The notes: a model not told the origin generated them from the sequence alone. A stretch of 38,654 bases of DNA from an uncultured Clostridia bacterium (GCA_944387895.1 CALXGQ010000020.1:1-38654); one strand, 5' to 3'. Shown: positions 1-8,094, counted from the stretch's first letter. Numbers and translations: made by a program.

Positions 1-120
1 GTGAAGGTCGATATTTATTTCTCGGCAGTAGGTATGATTGATATTCCTACCGCAGAGGAAATCCGTGCTATGATAGAGGAAATTAAGAAAGATCCCCAAC
101 AATTCCGCTATGTGGCATAA
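1..120 (+). CDS. C-terminal fragment of a probable serine site-specific recombinase (5' end outside window)
   Basis: Frame 1 is open from the first base and ends at TAA 118-120, giving 39 residues. They include DIYFSAVGMIDIP followed by a charged helix ending RYVA. From memory this resembles the tail of the large serine recombinases of Clostridial transposons and integrative elements, whose C-terminal DUF4368-like region often has an IYY-FVG-IEIP pattern. The catalytic domain lies outside the window, so the assignment rests on a short motif only. Base composition is more AT-rich than the genes that follow, which fits foreign origin. Two terminators and a repeat follow before tatD. It could instead be the end of an unrelated protein. 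Confidence 0.45.
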   Translation: MKVDIYFSAVGMIDIPTAEEIRAMIEEIKKDPQQFRYVA

Positions 121-161
121 AAAGAGGTACGGTGCAACCCCTCACGGGGTTACACCGTACC
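119..161 (-). terminator. Intrinsic terminator closing the metG-tatD unit
   Basis: A 16-bp stem is formed by 126-141 and 146-161 with a TCAC loop. The one imperfect position is a G-U pair when read on the minus strand. On that strand the stem is followed by TCTTTTTA (119-125). It lies about 85 bp past the tatD stop, so it most likely ends metG-tatD transcripts. Confidence 0.6.
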
Positions 162-183
162 TACATAGAGATTACTTCCTTAT

Positions 184-216
184 GGGACTGCCCCAAAGAG
201 GGGAGCCCGTTTTTTT
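184..216 (+). terminator. Intrinsic terminator downstream of the recombinase fragment
   Basis: An interrupted stem pairs GGG, CT and CCCC (184-194) with GGGG, AG and CCC (200-208) around an AAAGA loop. A run of seven T (210-216) follows on the plus strand. It would stop transcription leaving the recombinase gene before it enters tatD antisense. Confidence 0.5.
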
Positions 217-226
217 GCGGTAAAAG

Positions 227-244
227 AGGTGTAAAATTACACCT
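227..244. repeat. Dispersed palindrome, copy 1 of 3
   Basis: AGGTGTAAAATTACACCT: 8-base arms with a 2-base AA spacer, ending one base before the tatD stop codon (245-247, minus strand). The same core occurs at 14260-14273 and 27482-27497, each time at a gene boundary. Function unknown; it could be an operator, a processing site or a small dispersed repeat. Confidence 0.7.
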
Positions 245-1003
245 TTATGCCATTTTGAACATTCTGAGCGCATTTTCATCGGTGATGCGCTCCACTTCCT
301 CCGGCGTGATTCCCCGGAGGGCGGCGATCTCCGCGGCGATTTCCGGGAGATAGAGCGGGGAGTTGCGCTTGCCGCGATAGGGGGTAGGCGCCAGATAGGG
401 GGAATCGGTTTCCAGCATCAGCCGGTCGGCTGGAACGGCCGCCGCCACCTCCCGGAGCACCCGGGCGTTTTTAAAGGTAACAACGCCGCCGATGGAGATG
501 GACCAGCCCAGATCCAAAACCTCCCGCAGGGATTCCACCGAACCGCTGTAGCAATGGAAGATGCCGGTGTTGCGCGGGTGTTCCCGCAGGATGGCCAGCG
601 TATCCCGCATGGCGTCCCGGGAGTGCACCACGACCGGAAGCCGCAGCCTTTCGGCCAGCTCCAGCTGAGCGTGGAACCATTTTTGCTGGATCGGCCGGGC
701 AACGGTATCGTAGTAATAATCCAGCCCGATTTCGCCGATGGCCGCCGTTTTCGGGCAGCGCGCCATTTTTTCCAGCTCCTCCATGCCGTTTTGCTCCAGC
801 TCGCCGGTGTCGTGGGGATAGATCCCCACGGCCGCATAGATAAAATCATTTTCCGCCGCCAGCTTCAGCGTTTTCCGGCAGCTGGCATGGGAGCTGCCGG
901 AATTGAGGACGCGCCGGATCCCGGCTGCGCGCAGCTGCTCAAGGAGCTCCTGCAGATCGGAGCGGAAGCGGGCGTCGTCCAGATGGGCGTGAACGTCGAT
1001 CAT
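245..1003 (-). CDS. tatD: TatD family metal-dependent hydrolase (DNase)
   Basis: A 252-residue metallo-dependent hydrolase of the TatD/YcfH type, a cytoplasmic TIM barrel with metal-dependent DNase activity in characterised members. The metal ligands are all visible: H5 and H7 in MIDVHAHLD, E91 in GEIGLDY, H127 in VVHSRDA, H150 in IFHCYSG and D200 in LETDSPYLAP. The length is normal for the family. The start codon overlaps the metG stop by four bases (ATGA), so the two are translationally coupled. A metG-tatD arrangement is common in Bacillota. The gene ends beside the palindromic repeat at 227-244 and a terminator at 119-161. Confidence 0.93.
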   Translation of the reverse strand: MIDVHAHLDDARFRSDLQELLEQLRAAGIRRVLNSGSSHASCRKTLKLAAENDFIYAAVGIYPHDTGELEQNGMEELEKMARCPKTAAIGEIGLDYYYDTVARPIQQKWFHAQLELAERLRLPVVVHSRDAMRDTLAILREHPRNTGIFHCYSGSVESLREVLDLGWSISIGGVVTFKNARVLREVAAAVPADRLMLETDSPYLAPTPYRGKRNSPLYLPEIAAEIAALRGITPEEVERITDENALRMFKMA

Positions 1004-2952
1004 CGGATCACCGCGCCCGGCTGGAGATTGTCGTCCAGAAAGACGACCTGAACGCCGTCGGCGCCATCGGCTGCAAGCAGCATCCCTTCGCTCAGCTCGC
1101 CGCGCAGCTTGGCCGGGGCAAGGTTATCCACCAGAATGATGGTTTTCCCAATCAATTGTTCGGGGCGATAATATTCCGCAATGCCGGAAAGCACCTGCTT
1201 GATGCCGGAGCCGTTATCCACCTCCAGCTTCAGCAGCTTATCGCTTTTGGGAACCGGCACGCAGCTTTTGATCCGCGCCGCCCGCAGGGAGATCCGGGAA
1301 AATTCGTCGATGGAGATGCAGGCCGGCTTTTCGCCCTTTGCGTGATTTTTTTCGGCGGCCTTCTTTTCGGTTTTTACCTTGTTTTTTTCAGCGGCGCTCT
1401 GGATTTCTTCCAGTTTTTTGGGGATATCGATGCGGGCAAAAAGGATTTCCGGCTTGCCGATGGCGGTGCCGGCGGTCAGAAGCCCGAATTTTTTGGCTTC
1501 CTCCAGCGTTTGATCCCGGCAGCCGATCTGCTCGAAGATCTTTTCGGCCGTTTCGGGCATAAAGGGTTTCAGCAGCGTTGCGCCGATGCGGATGCACTCC
1601 AGCAGATTATAAAGAACCGTGGCCAGCCGGTCGGCGTCGCCGCCGGGCTTGCCCAGGATCCAGGGCTCGGTTTCATCCACATATTTATTGGCGCGGCGCA
1701 GCAGCGCAAAAATATCGTCGATGGCGTCGGCGATCCGCATGGCGTCCATATGCTCTTCCACTTTGTCCGCCGTTTCCAGAGCCACCGCCTTGAGGCTGCG
1801 ATCCAGCTCGGTTTCAGCGCCGGCGGCGCGCACGATCCCGCCGAAATATTTATGGGTCATCGACACCGTGCGGTTGACCAGATTGCCTAAAATATTGGCC
1901 AGATCGGCGTTGATCCGCTCCATGATCAGCTCATAGGAGATAACGCCGTCGCTGGCATAGGGGATCTCGTGCAGCAGAAAATAACGGACGGCGTCGACGC
2001 CGAAAAGTGCCGCCAGATCGTCGGCATAAAGCACGTTGCCTTTGGATTTGCTCATTTTCCCGTCGCTCATGATCAGCCAGGGATGGCCGAAAACCTGCTT
2101 GGGGAGGGGCTCGCCTAGTGCCATCAGGATGCAGGGCCAGTAGATGGTGTGGAAGCGGACGATGTCCTTACCGATCAGATGGAGATCGGCGGGCCAGTAA
2201 TGCCGATAGCCTTCCGTGTGGTTGCCCTCGGGATCATAGCCGGCGAAGGTGATATAATTGGAGAGGGCGTCGATCCAGACATAAACGACGTGCCCCGGAT
2301 CGAAGGTGACCGGGATGCCCCAGTTGAAGCTGGTTCTGGAAACGCAGAGATCCTGCAGACCCGGCTTGATGAAGTTATTGATCATTTCATTTTTGCGGGC
2401 GGGCGGCTGGATAAATTCCGGATGGCTTTCGATATGCTCTTCCAGCTTCCGGGCGTATTTGGAGAGCCGGAAGAAATAGGCCTCCTCCTTGGCCGGATGA
2501 ACCTCTCTGCCGCAGTCCGGACATTTGCCGTCTATCAGCTGGGACTCGGTGAAGAAGGATTCGCAGGGCGTGCAGTACATCCCTTCGTATTCGCTCTTAT
2601 AAATATCGCCCTGATCATAGAGCTTTTTGAAGATTTGCTGGATCTTTTTTTCGTGGGCGGGGTCGGTGGTGCGAACAAAGCGGTCGTAGGTCGTATTCAT
2701 CAGATCCCAGATCCGCTTGATTTCTCCGGCGATGCGATCCACGTATTCCTGGGGCGTCATGCCGGCGGCTTCCGCCTTCAGCTGAATCTTTTCGCCATGC
2801 TCGTCCGTTCCGGTCTGGAAGCAGACGTCGTAGCCCTGCATCCGCTTGAACCGCGCAATACTGTCGGCTAAAACGATCTCGTAGGTATTGCCGATATGGG
2901 GCTTGGCGGACGTATAGGCGATGGCTGTGGTCAAATAATATTTTTTCGGCAT
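1000..2952 (-). CDS. metG: Methionyl-tRNA synthetase
   Basis: This 650-residue class I aminoacyl-tRNA synthetase charges tRNA-Met. The HIGH signature appears as HIGN (residues 19-22) and KMSKS at 299-303. One zinc knuckle is present (C127, C130, C144, C147). The C-terminal part, from about residue 548, is the EMAP-II/Trbp111-like tRNA-binding and dimerisation domain, joined by a lysine-rich linker near residue 520-540. The start is supported by AGGAGG seven to twelve bases upstream and a promoter at 2987-3015. The transcript leader is only about 30 nt, too short for a T-box. It is followed by tatD with a four-base overlap. Confidence 0.97.
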   Translation of the reverse strand: MPKKYYLTTAIAYTSAKPHIGNTYEIVLADSIARFKRMQGYDVCFQTGTDEHGEKIQLKAEAAGMTPQEYVDRIAGEIKRIWDLMNTTYDRFVRTTDPAHEKKIQQIFKKLYDQGDIYKSEYEGMYCTPCESFFTESQLIDGKCPDCGREVHPAKEEAYFFRLSKYARKLEEHIESHPEFIQPPARKNEMINNFIKPGLQDLCVSRTSFNWGIPVTFDPGHVVYVWIDALSNYITFAGYDPEGNHTEGYRHYWPADLHLIGKDIVRFHTIYWPCILMALGEPLPKQVFGHPWLIMSDGKMSKSKGNVLYADDLAALFGVDAVRYFLLHEIPYASDGVISYELIMERINADLANILGNLVNRTVSMTHKYFGGIVRAAGAETELDRSLKAVALETADKVEEHMDAMRIADAIDDIFALLRRANKYVDETEPWILGKPGGDADRLATVLYNLLECIRIGATLLKPFMPETAEKIFEQIGCRDQTLEEAKKFGLLTAGTAIGKPEILFARIDIPKKLEEIQSAAEKNKVKTEKKAAEKNHAKGEKPACISIDEFSRISLRAARIKSCVPVPKSDKLLKLEVDNGSGIKQVLSGIAEYYRPEQLIGKTIILVDNLAPAKLRGELSEGMLLAADGADGVQVVFLDDNLQPGAVIR

Positions 2953-2986
2953 GGGGATTCTCCCTCCTTGATTCTCTATTCTTTAT

Positions 2987-3015
2987 ATTTTAGCATATAA
3001 ACAGCGTTTTTTCAA
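2987..3015 (-). promoter_or_regulatory. Sigma-A promoter of metG-tatD
   Basis: Read on the minus strand: -35 TTGAAA (3010-3015), 17-bp spacer, -10 TAAAAT (2987-2992) with a TATGC extension just upstream. It is divergent from the pduL promoter, with 14 bp between the two -35 elements. Confidence 0.75.
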
Positions 3016-3029
3016 GAAGAAATTCAGGG

Positions 3030-3058
3030 TTGAAAAATGACGAACGGTGATGTAAAAT
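3030..3058 (+). promoter_or_regulatory. Sigma-A promoter of pduL
   Basis: -35 TTGAAA (3030-3035), 17-bp spacer, -10 TAAAAT (3053-3058). Transcription should begin near 3065, which makes the ATG at 3094 a better start for pduL than the one at 3073. Confidence 0.75.
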
Positions 3059-3093
3059 AAGGGTGTAATCTTATGAAAACGAGGTATAGGCCG

Positions 3094-3660
3094 ATGAATG
3101 TTTTGGTTGAAATGTCTGCCCGGCATGTTCATTTGACAGAGGAGGCGATCGAAACCCTTTTCGGGAAGGGCGCCAAGCTGACGGTGGTGCGGGAGCTTTC
3201 CCAGCCGGGTCAGTTCCTTTCGGAGGAGAAGGTCGATCTGATCGGGCCGAAGAAAACCCTGAGCCGCGTCAGCATCCTGGGCCCGGCCCGGCCGGAAAAC
3301 CAGGTGGAGATCTCCATGACCGACGCCCGCACCCTGGGCGTAGAGGCGCCGATCCGGATGAGCGGCGATATCGAGGGGAGCGGCGCCGTTACGATCAAGG
3401 GGCCCTGCGGCGAGATCCAGCTTGAAGAGGGCGTGATCGTTGCAAAGCGGCATATCCATATGACGCCCGAAACGGCGGAAAAGGGCGGCTTTACCGATGG
3501 CCAGACCGTATCGGTCCGGATAAAAGGCCAGCGTGAAGTGACCTTTGGGGAAACGGTTCTGCGGGTTTCGCCCAAATTTGCCGACGCCATGCATATCGAT
3601 ACCGATGAAGCCAATGCGGTGGCGCTGCCCCGCAATGCCCAGGGCGAGATCATCAAATAA
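3094..3660 (+). CDS. pduL: PduL-type phosphate acyltransferase (phosphotransacylase)
   Basis: PduL enzymes interconvert acyl-CoA (acetyl- or propionyl-CoA) and acyl phosphate using two zinc ions. The family signatures are present: SARHVHLT near the N-terminus, AKRHIHMTPE in the second half and MHIDTDEANA near the end, which hold the zinc-binding histidines. An in-frame ATG at 3073 would lie about 8 nt after the predicted transcription start; the ATG at 3094 has GAGG nine bases upstream and gives the usual MNVLVEMSARHVHL N-terminus (188 residues). There is no N-terminal encapsulation peptide and no microcompartment shell gene nearby, so it is probably a cytosolic energy-metabolism enzyme used in place of Pta. 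An acetate kinase gene is not in the window. Confidence 0.92.
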   Translation: MNVLVEMSARHVHLTEEAIETLFGKGAKLTVVRELSQPGQFLSEEKVDLIGPKKTLSRVSILGPARPENQVEISMTDARTLGVEAPIRMSGDIEGSGAVTIKGPCGEIQLEEGVIVAKRHIHMTPETAEKGGFTDGQTVSVRIKGQREVTFGETVLRVSPKFADAMHIDTDEANAVALPRNAQGEIIK

Positions 3661-3681
3661 AAGGACATACAGGAGGAAAAG

Positions 3682-4728
3682 ATGGAACCCCTGAAAGTTG
3701 GAATCGCTTACCATAGCAACCGGCTGCTCAGCCAGGTGAAAGCCGACCTGGAGGACATCGTCCGGCATCATTTTAATACGGTGATCCATATGTTTTCTCA
3801 TAACGACTGGGTGCGCTGCCCTTCGGTGATGCGGGATATTTTCGCCGCGACCGCCGAAATGGGGCTGGATTTCTGGGTGGATAACTGGGGTCTGATGGGC
3901 ACGCCTGGTGATCCCAGCCATTTTCTGAGCTATTATCCCGATGGGCACCGTTATTTTTCCGATGGGACGCTGGACGCGCCCCGGGTCTGTCTGAACAACC
4001 CGGATTTTGTGGAATGGACCAAGGAATGGATCGACGCCGTTTATGAAGCCGGCGGCCGGAAAATCTTCTGGGATGAGCCCGCCCTTTTTATAAATGAGAA
4101 GCGTTTTTCCTGCGGCTGTCCCCGGTGCCGCGCCCTTTTTGCCGATCGCTACCACCGGGAGATGCCGGTGGTGCCGGATCAGGATTGCCGGGATTTTCAA
4201 ATCTGGACCATCCTGCATTATCTGGAGCAGGTGAGCGCCTATTCCCACGCCAAGGGCATGGTAAATTCCGTCTGCGTGATGCTGGGCGGCCAGCATGGAA
4301 TCAGCCTTGAAAATATCGGGGAACTGGGCGGACTGGCCGGTATGGACAACATCGGATCCGATCCCTATTGGATCTCCCGGCAATATCCCGACCGCACCGG
4401 GGCCAAGGTCTATGAATTTGTTTACCGCAACAGCTTGAAAAATCTGGAGGTCTGCGCGGCGACCGGCAAGAACCATAATATCTGGATTCAGGCCTATAAC
4501 AACCCGTCCGGCCGGGAGCAGGATATCGTCTATGCCGCAGAGGCCGCTTATGACGCGGGCGCCCGGAATATTTTCTTCTGGGGATACCGCGGCTGCGAAG
4601 GCAATGAATACCGGGCAAAGAACCCGGAACTGGCCTGGCAGTTCACCGGCGACGCCGCCGCGCGGCTCTTTGAAAAGGAGCGGGCGCGGGTGGTGGCCGA
4701 AGGACGGCGGAATCTGGAAATCGAATAA
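3682..4728 (+). CDS. Uncharacterised TIM-barrel protein, glycoside-hydrolase-like
   Basis: I do not recognise a characterised family for this 348-residue protein. The pattern is that of a glycoside-hydrolase-like barrel: WDEP at residues 130-133 at a strand end, many conserved-looking Trp, Asn and Asp positions (WVDNWG, GSDPYW, IWIQAYNN, FFWGYRG) and a cysteine cluster SCGCPRC at 143-149. CxC-x2-C clusters of this kind follow the catalytic strand in several glycoside-hydrolase-like families, including the DUF4838 protein at 29444. There is no signal peptide, so it is probably cytoplasmic. It has a strong AGGAGG site and follows pduL by 21 bp, suggesting co-transcription; a terminator follows. 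Substrate unknown. Confidence 0.75.
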   Translation: MEPLKVGIAYHSNRLLSQVKADLEDIVRHHFNTVIHMFSHNDWVRCPSVMRDIFAATAEMGLDFWVDNWGLMGTPGDPSHFLSYYPDGHRYFSDGTLDAPRVCLNNPDFVEWTKEWIDAVYEAGGRKIFWDEPALFINEKRFSCGCPRCRALFADRYHREMPVVPDQDCRDFQIWTILHYLEQVSAYSHAKGMVNSVCVMLGGQHGISLENIGELGGLAGMDNIGSDPYWISRQYPDRTGAKVYEFVYRNSLKNLEVCAATGKNHNIWIQAYNNPSGREQDIVYAAEAAYDAGARNIFFWGYRGCEGNEYRAKNPELAWQFTGDAAARLFEKERARVVAEGRRNLEIE

Positions 4729-4731
4729 GAG

Positions 4732-4774
4732 AGGGCTGCCGCGCGGACGAGGGCGTGGCAGTCCTGATTTTTTT
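4732..4774 (+). terminator. Intrinsic terminator after the pduL unit
   Basis: A 12-bp stem (4732-4743 with 4754-4765, two G-U pairs) is followed by GATTTTTTT. It ends the pduL/TIM-barrel transcript. Confidence 0.75.
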
Positions 4775-4855
4775 GCAGGCGCGGCGTCGGTTTGGAAGCG
4801 GGGAAGGGAATTTGCGGTGCTGCCGCCAAAGGCGGGCAGAAAGCGGAGCAGAGGC

Positions 4856-4884
4856 TTGACCTTTTTTTCAGAATTGGTTATAAT
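4856..4884 (+). promoter_or_regulatory. Sigma-A promoter of the sufCB operon
   Basis: -35 TTGACC (4856-4861), 17-bp spacer, -10 TATAAT (4879-4884), 37 bp before the sufC start codon. No operator is obvious. Confidence 0.8.
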
Positions 4885-4921
4885 AACACAGAAGAATCAA
4901 CATGGACAACGGAGGAACCGA

Positions 4922-5644
4922 ATGCTTGAATTAAAAAACATTTCCTTTTCCGCCCAAAACGAGAGCGGAACCAGGGAGATTTTAAAGGATATCGATCTTG
5001 TGATCAACGAGCGGTTTGTTGCGATCACCGGCCCGAACGGCGGTGGAAAATCGACGCTTGCCAAGATCATTGCCGGGATTTATACCCCCACTTCCGGCCA
5101 AATTCTGCTGGACGGCGAGGATATCACCGATCTTTCCGTAACCGACCGGGCAAGGAAGGGGATCAGCTTTGCTTTTCAGCAGCCGGTCCGATTCAAGGGG
5201 ATCACGGTGAAGGATCTGATCACGCTGGCTGCGGGCCGGCCGATCGGAATCGGCGAGGCCTGCTCCTATCTTTCCGAGGTGGGGCTGTGCGCGCGGGATT
5301 ATATCGACCGCGAGATCAATTCCAGCCTTTCCGGCGGCGAGGTCAAGCGGATCGAGATCGCTACCGTTTTGGCCAGAGAAACGAAAATTTCCGTTTTTGA
5401 CGAGCCGGAGGCGGGGATCGATCTTTGGAGCTTTTCCAATCTGATCGCCGTTTTCGAGAAAATGCACGAAAAAATCAACGGTTCGATCCTGATCATTTCC
5501 CATCAGGAGCGGATTTTGAATATCGCCGATAAGATCGTGGTGATCGCCGACGGGCGCGTTAGCGCCGTGGGAGATCGGGAAACCATTCTGCCGGAGCTTC
5601 TGGAGGGGCGCGGCCCCTGCCGGATGCTTTCCAATAAGCTTTAA
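4922..5644 (+). CDS. sufC: SufC-like Fe-S assembly ATPase
   Basis: A 240-residue ABC ATPase of the SufC type, energising Fe-S cluster assembly on its SufB partner. It has Walker A GPNGGGKST (37-45), Q-loop FAFQQP (84-88), signature SSLSGGE (134-140), Walker B ISVFDEPEAGIDLWS (156-170) and switch H194. SufB follows directly. The divergent DEPEAGIDLWS segment resembles the minimal SufBC (SMS) systems of anaerobes and archaea rather than the full sufABCDSE type. The open frame extends upstream, but the start is set by GGAGG at 4911-4915 and the promoter at 4856-4884. No SufD, SufS or SufU is in the window. Confidence 0.92.
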   Translation: MLELKNISFSAQNESGTREILKDIDLVINERFVAITGPNGGGKSTLAKIIAGIYTPTSGQILLDGEDITDLSVTDRARKGISFAFQQPVRFKGITVKDLITLAAGRPIGIGEACSYLSEVGLCARDYIDREINSSLSGGEVKRIEIATVLARETKISVFDEPEAGIDLWSFSNLIAVFEKMHEKINGSILIISHQERILNIADKIVVIADGRVSAVGDRETILPELLEGRGPCRMLSNKL

Positions 5645-5657
5645 AGGAGGGCCTTTG

Positions 5658-6575
5658 ATGGATCAAATTCAAAAACAGTTGCTGGAGCAGGTGGCGGATC
5701 TGCACGAAGTTCCCTCCGGCGCTTATAATATTCGGGCCAACGGCAGTTCCGCCGGGCGCAATACCACCGCCAATATCGATATCGTCACCAGGGAGGATCG
5801 GGACGGGATCAATATCATCATCAAGCCCTTTACGAAAAGGGAAAGCGTTCATATCCCGGTGATTCTCAGCGAGAGCGGCGTTCAGGATATGGTTTATAAT
5901 GATTTTTATATCGGCGAGGGCGCGGAGGTGACCATCGTTGCCGGCTGCGGGATCCATAACGCGGGGGATCGCGAATCCCGCCACGATGGGATCCATACAT
6001 TCCACGTGGGCAAAAATGCGAAGGTAAAATACGTGGAAAAGCACTACGGGCAGGGCGATGGCAACGGAAAAAATATCATGAACCCCACAACGGTCGTGGA
6101 GATCGAAGAAGGCGGATACCTGGAGATGGAAACGGTGCAGATCAAAGGCGTGGACTCCACCCGGCGCACCACCACCGCCAGGCTGGGCGACGGAGCTACG
6201 CTGATCATCCATGAAAAAATCATGACCCACGGCCGGCAGAGCGCTGAAACGGATTTCACGGTGGATATGGACGGAGAAGGCTGCCATACCAGCCTTGTTT
6301 CCCGCTCCGTAGCCAAGGAGGAATCCCGGCAGGTTTTCCGCTCCAATATCCGGGGGAACAACCGCTGCACCGGCCATTCGGAGTGCGACGCCATTATTAT
6401 GGATCACGCGCTGGTTTCGGCGATCCCGGAGATCACGGCCGCCCATCTGGACGCCAGCCTGATCCACGAAGCCGCCATCGGCAAGATCGCCGGGGAGCAG
6501 CTGATCAAGCTGATGACCCTCGGGCTTACCGAGCAGGAGGCGGAAGAGCAGATTGTAAACGGGTTTTTGAAATGA
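5658..6575 (+). CDS. sufB: SufB/SufD family Fe-S cluster scaffold
   Basis: A 305-residue SufB/D-type beta-helix protein, the scaffold partner of the SufC ATPase. The C-terminal half contains the family pattern NRCTGHSECDAIIMD, then IPEITAAHLDASLIHEAAIGKI and a GLTEQEAEEQIVNGFL tail like that of SufB. It is much shorter than E. coli SufB (about 495 residues), which fits the minimal SufBC systems. A TTG three bases upstream is in frame, but AGGAGG at 5645-5650 is best placed for ATG 5658. Its stop overlaps the NUDIX start by four bases. The two cysteines of the C-x5-C segment are candidate cluster ligands by inference. Confidence 0.9.
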   Translation: MDQIQKQLLEQVADLHEVPSGAYNIRANGSSAGRNTTANIDIVTREDRDGINIIIKPFTKRESVHIPVILSESGVQDMVYNDFYIGEGAEVTIVAGCGIHNAGDRESRHDGIHTFHVGKNAKVKYVEKHYGQGDGNGKNIMNPTTVVEIEEGGYLEMETVQIKGVDSTRRTTTARLGDGATLIIHEKIMTHGRQSAETDFTVDMDGEGCHTSLVSRSVAKEESRQVFRSNIRGNNRCTGHSECDAIIMDHALVSAIPEITAAHLDASLIHEAAIGKIAGEQLIKLMTLGLTEQEAEEQIVNGFLK

Positions 6576-7042
6576 TAGAAACCAGCCTTTGCTATATCGA
6601 GCGGGATCAATGCTATCTTCTGCTCCATCGGATCAGAAAGGAGCGGGACGTCAATCGGGATAAATGGATCGGCGTGGGCGGGAAGTTTCTGCCCGGGGAA
6701 AGCCCGGAGGAATGCGCCTGCCGGGAAACGCTGGAGGAAACGGGGCTGACGCTGATCGAGCCGCAGTACAGAGGGATCGTGGACTTCCATTGCGCAGGCT
6801 GGCCGGATGAGCGGATGCACCTTTTCTGGGCAGATCGTTTCAGCGGGAGGCTGAAGGAATGCGAAGAAGGGCGGCTGGAATGGATCCCGAAGAATCAGAT
6901 GGAGCTGCTTCCCCAATGGGAGGGCGACCGGATCTTTCTCCGCCTGCTGGATGAAAAAGCGCCGTTTTTTCGGCTGGAGCTTTTTTATGAGGGAGATCGC
7001 CTGCTGCGGGCGGTTCTGAACCAAAAGGAGATCAGAGAATGA
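6572..7042 (+). CDS. NUDIX hydrolase (MutT/8-oxo-dGTP diphosphatase-like)
   Basis: A 156-residue NUDIX enzyme with a perfect signature G-x5-E-x7-RE-x2-EE-x-G at residues 37-58 (G37, E43, R51-E52, E55-E56, G58). The overall pattern, with W32 before the box and PDERMHLFWAD after it, resembles MutT-like 8-oxo-dGTP diphosphatases, but substrate specificity cannot be read from sequence. It sits between sufB (ATGA overlap) and the next gene (ATGA overlap), so all three are translationally coupled. Reason for coupling with Fe-S assembly is unknown; oxidative damage would be a common theme. Confidence 0.9.
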   Translation: MIETSLCYIERDQCYLLLHRIRKERDVNRDKWIGVGGKFLPGESPEECACRETLEETGLTLIEPQYRGIVDFHCAGWPDERMHLFWADRFSGRLKECEEGRLEWIPKNQMELLPQWEGDRIFLRLLDEKAPFFRLELFYEGDRLLRAVLNQKEIRE

Positions 7043-8094
7043 AGCAACCGATTTTTACCGGATCCTGGGGCAAATGCCATATTCAGGGCATTGCCGCCGA
7101 TCTGGAAAAGGGATATATTTATTATTCCTTCACAACCAGGCTGGTCAAAGCGAAGCTGGACGGTACGGTGATCGGATGCGTGGACGGCCTGATGGGTCAT
7201 TTGGGGTGCATTGCCTTCCGGGCGGAGGACGGCCGGGTCTACGGCTCTCTGGAATATAAAAGCGATTCCATCGGCAGAGGGATTTTATCGGCGCTGGGCA
7301 GCAGCGCCGCGCTGGAGGACGCGTTTTACATCGCGATCTTTGACGTGGATAAAATCGACCGGATGGACATGGACGCGGAGAAAGACGGCGTGATGACGAC
7401 GGTTTATCTGAAAACCGCGGCTGATGATTACAACGGCGCCGGCCGGGGCGGCGCGCCCCATAAATACGGCTGCTCCGGAATCGACGGAACGGCTTTTGCG
7501 CCCCTTCCGGGCGCCCCTTTGGGAAAACGGTACTTATATGTGGCCTATGGGATCTACGGCGAGATCGACCGCGAGGACAACGACCATCAGGTGCTGCTTT
7601 GCTATGACGTGGATGGTTGGGCGGCTTACGCGCGGCCGCTGAGCCAGGCGTCCATGCACCGCAGCGGTCCCGAAGAGCCGGCTGAAAAATATTTTGTTTA
7701 TACCGGCAACACCACCTACGGGGTTCAGAACCTGGAATACGACGCGGCGCAGCAGGCACTTTTTATGGCGGTTTATCCCGGGAAAAAAGAGGAGTTCCCC
7801 AATTACCGGCTGTTTGCGGCGGATCTGGCGGAACCGGCGGAGCAGGCGGCGCTCAAAGGGCTGGAGGAGGCGGGAAAACGGCTGCGGCTCAAGCGGCTGG
7901 GGGCATATCATCCCGCCAGCGATACCTATGGTTGGCATTTCCCCTATGGCGCCACCGGCCTCTTTTCCTGCGGCGGCGGCCGCTGGCTGATTTCCGAGCC
8001 CCATCTCAGCGAATCCGGGCAATGCAGCTGGATCTATTCCTATGTATGGAATGAAAAAACACCCTTTGTTTTAGCGGAGGAAGGATTCTTTTAA
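7039..8094 (+). CDS. Uncharacterised beta-propeller-like protein
   Basis: I cannot assign this 351-residue protein to a characterised family. It is rich in short beta strands with repeated aromatic and Gly/Asp turns: YIYYSF, YLYVAYGIYGE, YGVQNLEYD, LFMAVYPG, YGWHFPYGATGLF. Residues near the middle (VQNLEYDAAQQALFMAVYPGK) look like a propeller blade describing an observed trace. It has no signal peptide or membrane segment, so it is probably cytoplasmic. Its start overlaps the NUDIX stop (ATGA), making it the fourth gene of the sufC operon. A bidirectional terminator follows about 150 bp later. A lyase- or cyclotransferase-like propeller enzyme is possible but unproved. Confidence 0.7.
   Translation: MKQPIFTGSWGKCHIQGIAADLEKGYIYYSFTTRLVKAKLDGTVIGCVDGLMGHLGCIAFRAEDGRVYGSLEYKSDSIGRGILSALGSSAALEDAFYIAIFDVDKIDRMDMDAEKDGVMTTVYLKTAADDYNGAGRGGAPHKYGCSGIDGTAFAPLPGAPLGKRYLYVAYGIYGEIDREDNDHQVLLCYDVDGWAAYARPLSQASMHRSGPEEPAEKYFVYTGNTTYGVQNLEYDAAQQALFMAVYPGKKEEFPNYRLFAADLAEPAEQAALKGLEEAGKRLRLKRLGAYHPASDTYGWHFPYGATGLFSCGGGRWLISEPHLSESGQCSWIYSYVWNEKTPFVLAEEGFF

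Noticed and set aside
2983..4476. Long minus-strand open frame (497 codons) opposite pduL and the barrel protein
   Set aside because: It lies antisense to well-supported genes, has no family motifs, and reflects GC-rich codon bias. The same applies to long antisense frames at 9595-10920, 25445-27040 and 27578-29290.
4532..4921. N-terminal extension of SufC
   Set aside because: The extra sequence runs through the previous gene, a terminator and a promoter, and is not SufC-like.
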